From Gemmatimonadales bacterium (GTDB taxonomy: Bacteria; Gemmatimonadota; Gemmatimonadetes; Palauibacterales; Palauibacteraceae), in contig JAUVMT010000005.1 in the NCBI GenBank assembly GCA_030600085.1, positions 1-32,214 of the forward strand: DNA of 32,214 bases. Direction: 5' to 3'. Below the pieces are notes generated by a model. It was not told where the DNA came from, made no database searches, and worked only from the letters and a program-made list of their open reading frames with translations. This document shows, in pieces, positions 26,477 through 32,214 of this stretch. The stretch's first letter is position 1, and every line of letters starts with the position of its first letter. Position numbers and translations under genes: made by a program.

Positions 26477-26702
26477 CTCTCGCTGACAGGCCGAGCAGAC
26501 CCGAGCGGTGGGCGATGACGGGTGTGGCAGCCGTGTCGAACGTTGGGGGAAGCCGGTGGCGAAGAGACAGGCTGGTTCCACACCAGCGACCCAATGGCAC
26601 TCTTCATCCACCCCGATCCGGGCTGGCTCCACGCCATCCGCGTCATCTTTCGACAACCCGTGGGAAAACCGGTGACGTTGACCATCCGGCCGTCGATCCA
26701 GC

Positions 26703-28082
26703 TCAACTGGCCAGCGCTTCCTGAAGCCTGCGAACCTGCGACCGGAAGGTAGGATCGCCCGCCATCTGGGCTTCCACTTTGTTGACCGAGTGAATGACTG
26801 TCGAGTGGTCGCGCCCGCCGAAGATCGACCCGATGTCCGTATACGGTAGATCGAGGGTCGTCTTGATGAGGTACATGGCGACTTGGCGAGGCACGACCAG
26901 GGTGCGGGTCCGGCGCTTGGACTTCATGTCGTCGACGGTCACGTTCCAGTGCTCGGCGGTCCGCTCGACGATCTGCTCCGGCGTGGTCCGAACGCGTTCG
27001 GCGTACTGTTGCGGCTCGGTGTCCAGCGCCTCGCGCGCCAGGTCCAGGTTGATCTCCCTGCGCGTGAGCGAGCTGAAGGCGAGCAGCTTGATGAGGGCCC
27101 CCTCGAGCTGGCGCACGGAGGTCTTCCTGATGCGGGCGATGTACTCGATGACCTCGTCGTCCATGGACAGGCCGTCTTCTTCGGCCTTCTTCTGCAGGAT
27201 GGCGATGCGCGTCTCGAAGTCGGGCGGCTTGATGTCGGTGACGAGTCCCCACTCGAAGCGCGAGACGAGGCGCTCCTGGAGTCCCGGGATCTCAGGAGGC
27301 GGCCGGTCCGACGTGATGACGATTTGCTTCTGGGCATCGTAAAGCGCGTTGAACGTGTGGAAGAACTCTTCCTGAGTGCCCTCCTTGTTTCCCAGGAAGT
27401 GCACATCATCAACAAGGAGAACGTCGATCTGGCGATACCGCTGCCGGAAGTTGGCGGTTCGACCGCTCTTGATCGCGCCGATCATCTCGTTGGTGAACTG
27501 CTCGGATGTCGTGTAGACGACCCTGCGCTCGGCGAAGCGATCGAGAATCGCGTGCCCGATCGCGTGCATCAGGTGGGTCTTGCCGAGCCCGGTATCGCCG
27601 TAGATGAACAGCGGGTTGTACGCCGCGGCGGGGGCGTCGGCGACCCGGCGGCAGGCGGCGGTGGCGAGCTGATTGTGCCCTCCGATCACGAATCGATCGA
27701 ATCGATAGCGGTCGTTCAGGCCGATGGCGGCGGGATCGGTCGGAAGCGGCACGACCTCGTGACCGAGGTCGTCCACCACCTCCTGGCCCAGGGGCTTTCC
27801 CCCGAGCTCCGGGAACTCCAGGCGCTCGTCCTGTCCATGGTGCTCGAAGCGGACCTGCAGCGGCCTTCCAAGCTCCCGCTCGGCCAACTCCCGAAGCAGT
27901 CCGCCGTACTTATCCTCGATCCACTCCACTGCGAACTTCGTCGGCGCGCCCACGACGAGGGTCTCGTCAGTGAGCGCGATCGCTTCCGTGGAGGCGAGCC
28001 AAGTCGCGAACGTCTGCTCCGGCAGCACCTCCTGGGAGGCTTGAGCGATGCGGGACCAGACCTGGGTGGCGGTTAGTTCCAT
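26703..28082 (-). CDS. dnaA: Chromosomal replication initiator protein DnaA
   Basis: Start at ATG 28082 (MELTATQVWSRIAQASQEVLPEQTFATWL); NPLFIYGDTGLGKTHLMHAIGH, DVLLVDDVHFLGNKEGTQEEFFHTFN, C-terminal GGRDHSTVIHSVNKVE. Confidence 0.98.
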   Translation of the reverse strand: MELTATQVWSRIAQASQEVLPEQTFATWLASTEAIALTDETLVVGAPTKFAVEWIEDKYGGLLRELAERELGRPLQVRFEHHGQDERLEFPELGGKPLGQEVVDDLGHEVVPLPTDPAAIGLNDRYRFDRFVIGGHNQLATAACRRVADAPAAAYNPLFIYGDTGLGKTHLMHAIGHAILDRFAERRVVYTTSEQFTNEMIGAIKSGRTANFRQRYRQIDVLLVDDVHFLGNKEGTQEEFFHTFNALYDAQKQIVITSDRPPPEIPGLQERLVSRFEWGLVTDIKPPDFETRIAILQKKAEEDGLSMDDEVIEYIARIRKTSVRQLEGALIKLLAFSSLTRREINLDLAREALDTEPQQYAERVRTTPEQIVERTAEHWNVTVDDMKSKRRTRTLVVPRQVAMYLIKTTLDLPYTDIGSIFGGRDHSTVIHSVNKVEAQMAGDPTFRSQVRRLQEALAS

Positions 28083-28179
28083 CCGATGTCGTTTGCTACC
28101 TACCGGGAAGGCTCGGGGCCGGTCGATAATTCCGGGCCGAGAGCCGGGGGGCGTCAACCTAGACGGACCGCTCGCGAGT

Positions 28180-28185
28180 TGTCAA
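28180..28185 (-). promoter_or_regulatory. Candidate -35 element of a dnaA promoter
   Basis: TTGACA on the minus strand, about 100 nt upstream of dnaA ATG; the -10 is poorly defined. Confidence 0.3.
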
Positions 28186-28222
28186 CGGCCATTCCGTCGG
28201 CGACCCCGTGGCGCCGGATTGT

Positions 28223-28251
28223 TTGACAGTTCAGGAGGGCGAATCTACACT
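28223..28251 (+). promoter_or_regulatory. Candidate sigma70-type promoter for rpmH-rnpA
   Basis: TTGACA (28223-28228) - 17 nt - TACACT (28246-28251) upstream of rpmH. Confidence 0.6.
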
Positions 28252-28387
28252 TCTGAGCTTTCTTCCGGAGTGGAACACCCCCGCGAAACGCGGTTATACG
28301 GGGCCGCGACGTGCCGGACAGGCCGCGCGTGCGACGGTGCATGCGTGCCGTGCGGAGCTTTTCCCCGAGCCACCAATTCCGAGCGCC

Positions 28388-28558
28388 ATGCAACCGACGT
28401 ACAGGAAGCCCAGCAACAGGAAACGGCGGAAGGACCACGGCTTCCGGGCCCGAATGAAAACGAAGGCCGGCCGACGCGTTCTCTCCCGCCGCAGAAAGAA
28501 GGGCCGAAAGCGCCTGACCGTGAGCGACGAGTTCCGCCGCAAGCGGCGAAGTCGCTGA
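28388..28558 (+). CDS. rpmH: 50S ribosomal protein L34
   Basis: 56 aa [56 protein letters not shown], internal start of ORF 28208..28558. Confidence 0.97.
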   Translation: MQPTYRKPSNRKRRKDHGFRARMKTKAGRRVLSRRRKKGRKRLTVSDEFRRKRRSR

Positions 28559-28598
28559 CGCCCGCCCGTCCCAGGCGCACCCTCCAGCGCCGTCTTAC

Positions 28599-28958
28599 AT
28601 GAAGGCCGAGAGATTTCCGCGCACGGCGCGAATCGGCAGCGGCCGAGAGATCCGGGAGCTCCTGCGACGGGGCCGTCGCTGCCGGCTCGGACCGGTCGAT
28701 CTGTTCGTGGGCCCGGCGGCGGAGGACCGACCGCGCGTGGGCGTGATCGTGCCGCGATACGGCCACAGCGCGGTGGAGCGAAACCGGCTGCGCAGACGGG
28801 TCAGGGAGATCGCTCGTCGCGAGTGGCTCCCCGTTGCGTTGGGGCGGGAGCGCCCTCTCGACGTGCTGATACGGGCGCGACGAGAGGCGTACGAACGCTC
28901 GTTCGAGGAGCTCCGGGCCATCGTTCTCGAGAGTGTGGAGCGCCCATGCGGCGTGTGA
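28599..28958 (+). CDS. rnpA: Ribonuclease P protein component
   Basis: 119 aa; [27 protein letters not shown] (RNR motif); position after rpmH. Confidence 0.93.
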   Translation: MKAERFPRTARIGSGREIRELLRRGRRCRLGPVDLFVGPAAEDRPRVGVIVPRYGHSAVERNRLRRRVREIARREWLPVALGRERPLDVLIRARREAYERSFEELRAIVLESVERPCGV

Positions 28959-29227
28959 TTGTGGGTTTGATTCGGGCCTATCAGGTAGCGCTCTCGCCCT
29001 TGCTCCCCGGCGCCTGCCGGTTCACGCCCACGTGCTCCCAGTACGCACTGGAAGCCGTCACCGATCACGGGCCTCTAAGGGGGAGTTGGCTGGCGACGAG
29101 ACGCCTGCTTCGCTGTCATCCCTTCGGCGGCCTCGGATACGACCCCGTTCCGCCGAGCGCGGAGCCTCCGGGAACCGGCGGTCCGGATCTGGTAGAGGGG
29201 CTCGTCGAGCCAGGGTTTGGGGACTGA
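28946..29227 (+). CDS. yidD: Membrane protein insertion efficiency factor YidD
   Basis: [69 protein letters not shown]; internal start of ORF 28823..29227; overlaps rnpA by 13 nt. Confidence 0.96.
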   Translation: MRRVIVGLIRAYQVALSPLLPGACRFTPTCSQYALEAVTDHGPLRGSWLATRRLLRCHPFGGLGYDPVPPSAEPPGTGGPDLVEGLVEPGFGD

Positions 29228-31098
29228 TGGAGCGAAGGCTTCTGATCGCTATCGGTCTCATGCTCGGTGTGATCGCCGTCACCAACCTGGTCTTCCCGCC
29301 CCTACGAACCGAGTCCCCCCAGGGAGGCGCGGACACCGTCGCCGTCGTCAGGGATACAGCTCGGTCCGGCGGCCTCGGCCCGCTGGACGGGGCGCGGCAG
29401 GAAGAGGCGCCGACAGAGCCCGTGGAGGAGCGCCTCGCAGATCCCGGGCGGGACGTGCTCGTCGACACCATCCAGGTGGTTTCGCCGCTGTACCGTCTTC
29501 GGTTTGTCACACGGGGCGCGGCCCTGGTCTCCGCGCAGCTGTCGACCTACGGTTCATACGCTCCGGATGATCCCGAATCCGTTCCGGTCGAGCTCCTGCG
29601 CCAGGGCGACCGGCTTCTGGAGTTCCGGGTGGCCGTGGGGCTGGACACGCTCGACCTGTCGGACCGGCCGTTCGAGGCGAGCGCCAGCGAGATCAGGGTG
29701 TCGGAGGGTTCGCCGAGAGACTCTCTCACCTTCCACTACGTGATCGGGTCGACCGAGCGCGGACCGCTCGGCTTCAGGGTCACGTACCACTTCGACGCCA
29801 CCCGCTACCTGGTCGGCGTGCGTGGAGAATTCGAGGGCGTGGGCGACCGCGGGTACACGATCGCCATGTCGCTAGGCGAGGGTCTTCGGACCAACGAAGC
29901 GTCCCCGAAGGAGGATTTCAGCCAGCTCGCGTTGGCTACGAAGGGAAGAAGCGGCATTCAGAGCCACAGGCTCTCCTCCGTCGAGGACGGAGAGAGAGAG
30001 GCGGCCGAGGGGGGTCCCTTCGACTGGGTGGCGGTCAAGAACAAGTACTTCCTGATCGCCTACCTGGTGACCGAGGGAAGCCCGGGCTTCGGGGGGGTGC
30101 TACTCGACGGTCTCCCCGATGAGAACGCTGCCCGAATCACGGCTACGCTTCCGGTGCCCGCGGGATCGCCCGAGTTCTCGTTCGACGGCTACCTAGGACC
30201 GCAGGACTACACGCGACTGCGGGCGATCGGCAACGACCTGCACAACGTGAACCCCGTGGGCTGGCGATGGCTGCAGCCCGTGATCCGGCCGCTGGTCGCG
30301 ATCGTCATGGCGATCCTCACCTGGATGCACGAGGCCCTGGGCCTTGCGTGGGGCTGGGTGCTTATCCTCTTCGGCGTTCTGATGCGGATCGTCCTCTTCC
30401 CGCTGTACCAGAAGTCGATGCGTGCACAGATGGCGCAGATGAGGGTGCAGCCGCTGATGAAGGACATTCGGGAGAAGTACAAGGACGAGCCGCAGCGCAT
30501 GCAGCAGGAGATGATGCGGCTTTACAAGGAGCACAACGTCAACCCGCTGGCGGGCTGCCTGCCGATGATGCTCCCCTTCCCCGTCCTGATCACCCTCTTC
30601 TTCGTCTTCAGGAACACGATCGTGTTCCGAGGGGCCCCGTTCCTCTGGCTCCCCGATCTTTCTCTCAAGGACCCGTTCTACATCGTCCCCTTGCTGATGG
30701 GTGGCTCGATGTTCCTGCTGATGTGGATCGGCCAGCGGGGCATGGAGCAGACGGCGCAGACGAGGATGATGGGCTACGGGATGCCGATTCTGTTCACCTT
30801 CCTGTTCGCCAACTTCCCGTCCGGGCTGAACCTATACTACGCCACGAGCAACTTCGCCTCCCTCCCGCAGCAACTTTACATCGCTGGGGAGCGACAAAAG
30901 GCGAAGGCGGCTGGGCCGTCCGCGGGGACGGCCGCTGGGGAGAGCGAGCCCAAAGGATCGGCAGGCGCTCGGAAACCTGGCGGCGGAAAGTCGAAGGCCG
31001 GAGGCGGAAAGGCTGGGAAGAAGAGCGGCGCGGGAGGTCGCAAGAGCGGTGCGGGAAAGAAGCGACGGTCCTCGAAGAAGACCTCCTCCAGGCGATAG
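29227..31098 (+). CDS. yidC: Membrane protein insertase YidC (Oxa1 family)
   Basis: Start ATG at 29227 ([23 protein letters not shown]), one-base overlap with yidD stop (TGATG); YQKSMRAQMAQMRVQPLMKDIREKYKDEPQRMQQEMMRLYKEHNVNPLAGCLPMMLPFPVLITLFFVF. Confidence 0.97.
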   Translation: MERRLLIAIGLMLGVIAVTNLVFPPLRTESPQGGADTVAVVRDTARSGGLGPLDGARQEEAPTEPVEERLADPGRDVLVDTIQVVSPLYRLRFVTRGAALVSAQLSTYGSYAPDDPESVPVELLRQGDRLLEFRVAVGLDTLDLSDRPFEASASEIRVSEGSPRDSLTFHYVIGSTERGPLGFRVTYHFDATRYLVGVRGEFEGVGDRGYTIAMSLGEGLRTNEASPKEDFSQLALATKGRSGIQSHRLSSVEDGEREAAEGGPFDWVAVKNKYFLIAYLVTEGSPGFGGVLLDGLPDENAARITATLPVPAGSPEFSFDGYLGPQDYTRLRAIGNDLHNVNPVGWRWLQPVIRPLVAIVMAILTWMHEALGLAWGWVLILFGVLMRIVLFPLYQKSMRAQMAQMRVQPLMKDIREKYKDEPQRMQQEMMRLYKEHNVNPLAGCLPMMLPFPVLITLFFVFRNTIVFRGAPFLWLPDLSLKDPFYIVPLLMGGSMFLLMWIGQRGMEQTAQTRMMGYGMPILFTFLFANFPSGLNLYYATSNFASLPQQLYIAGERQKAKAAGPSAGTAAGESEPKGSAGARKPGGGKSKAGGGKAGKKSGAGGRKSGAGKKRRSSKKTSSRR

Positions 31099-31128
31099 GC
31101 TGCGGCAGGCACGGTCCGGCGAAGGAGA

Positions 31129-32214
31129 ATGAAGGGAAAAGACCGGGCTTTTCCGGCCGACACGATCGCCGCCATCTCGACGGCTCCCGGGAGAGCGGGG
31201 ATCTCGGTGGTGCGCGTCAGCGGACCGGACGCCGTCGCCGTGGCGGGGAGACTGGGCATTCCCGAGCTTGCTCCGCGCCGAGCCACCCTGGCCCCCGTTC
31301 ACCATCCTGAAGACGGTCGGATGGTCGACCGAGCCGTCCTCACGCTACATCGCGCGCCGTCATCCTACACAGGTGAGGACCTCCTGGAGATCAGTGGGCA
31401 CGGAGGCTTTCTCGTGCCCCAACTGATCCTGGACGCCGCCTGCGCCGCCGGTGCCCGTCTGGCGAGGCCCGGCGAGTTCACGATGAGAGCCTTTCTGAAC
31501 GGCAGAATGGACCTCGTTCAGGCCGAGGCGACGCTGGACCTGATCGATGCGCGCTCCGAGGCGGCGCACAAATCGGCTCTCTTCCAGCTGGAGCGGGGTC
31601 TCTCACGCCGTATCGAAGAGTTGCGGGACGAGGTGATCGGCCTGTTGGCGTTGCTCGCGTACGAGATCGATTTTCCGGAGGAGGACGACGGTCCGGTGCC
31701 GGAGTCGCGGATCGCGGCAGCGGCCGATGCCCTGACCGGCGGCCTGCGCGAGCTTCTGCTACACGCGCCCGAGGGTGAGATGGTGAGGGACGGAGCACTA
31801 ACCGTGATCGCAGGCCGGCCGAACGCGGGCAAGTCCAGCCTCTTCAACGCGTTGTTGGGCGAAGAGCGAGCGATTGTGACGGAACTTCCGGGAACGACGA
31901 GGGACGCGATCGAGGCGATCCTCAGTGTCGAGGGCTATCCGTTTCGGCTCGTGGACACGGCTGGGATAAGACGCCGACCGGGAAGGTTGGAGGGTCTCGG
32001 CATCGAGGTGGCAGAGAGCTATCTGCAGAAGGCCGACCTCGTCTTGTTCTGCGCGGAGGCGGGACGGCCCCTCGGAGCGGAGGAGCGAGAGTTCCTGGAG
32101 AAGTGGTCTGGGGGGGAAAAGACGGGCCAGGCGGAGGATTCCGGACCCGTTCTGATCACGGTGCGGACCAAGGCGAATGTAACGTCGGCGGGCTCACGGG
32201 CGTCTGCGAACGCG
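31129..32214 (+). CDS. mnmE: tRNA uridine-5-carboxymethylaminomethyl(34) synthesis GTPase MnmE, 3' truncated by window edge
   Basis: Translation from ATG 31129 after [43 protein letters not shown]...[18 protein letters not shown]...[23 protein letters not shown]...[35 protein letters not shown]...VDTAGIRR. Confidence 0.97.
   Translation, partial: MKGKDRAFPADTIAAISTAPGRAGISVVRVSGPDAVAVAGRLGIPELAPRRATLAPVHHPEDGRMVDRAVLTLHRAPSSYTGEDLLEISGHGGFLVPQLILDAACAAGARLARPGEFTMRAFLNGRMDLVQAEATLDLIDARSEAAHKSALFQLERGLSRRIEELRDEVIGLLALLAYEIDFPEEDDGPVPESRIAAAADALTGGLRELLLHAPEGEMVRDGALTVIAGRPNAGKSSLFNALLGEERAIVTELPGTTRDAIEAILSVEGYPFRLVDTAGIRRRPGRLEGLGIEVAESYLQKADLVLFCAEAGRPLGAEEREFLEKWSGGEKTGQAEDSGPVLITVRTKANVTSAGSRASANA

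Noticed and set aside
26365-27252. Minus-strand 295 aa ORF spanning the dnaA 3' end, spacer and dnaN start
   Set aside because: Out of frame with dnaA and dnaN, composition not protein-like, and covers the candidate origin.
28048-28602. Plus-strand 184 aa ORF upstream of and overlapping rpmH
   Set aside because: Overlaps the promoter region and rpmH in a different frame; no homology features.
1-32214. CRISPR array, tRNA/rRNA genes, transposase or phage genes
   Set aside because: No regularly spaced direct repeats, RNA gene signatures, or mobile-element proteins found by reading; the window looks like core chromosome.

Overview
GC-rich bacterial chromosomal segment containing a replication-origin neighbourhood. 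Phylum is not provable from the sequence; the gene style is reminiscent of Gemmatimonadota-like bacteria. At the right end, dnaA-dnaN on the minus strand diverge from rpmH-rnpA-yidD-yidC-mnmE on the plus strand, and the dnaA/dnaN spacer carries a strong candidate oriC unwinding element (DnaA-trio). Leftward on the minus strand lie: an MBL-fold hydrolase coupled to dnaN where recF is often found; a Yip1/zinc-ribbon membrane protein; a Nudix hydrolase gene interrupted by an in-frame amber codon exactly in the Nudix box; a second MBL hydrolase; an MFS transporter; and a ChlI/MoxR-like AAA+ ATPase. A plus-strand dapF-mutY pair separates this ATPase from its likely VWA partner, which is followed by a DUF1707/LiaF-like protein. 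Next comes a glycine-cleavage operon (gcvH, gcvPA, UPF0173-like hydrolase, gcvPB, LipM/LplA-like protein) running into a dipeptide/oligopeptide ABC transporter operon with two tandem paralogous substrate-binding lipoproteins. The left end has an ExbB/TolQ-like protein and the 5' part of a TonB-dependent receptor. I see no CRISPR array, rRNA, tRNA or mobile element. The items most worth follow-up are the DnaA-trio origin, the amber-interrupted Nudix gene, the dnaN-MBL coupling, the split AAA+/VWA module with a Walker B Asp-to-Asn change, and the MBL hydrolase embedded in the gcv operon.
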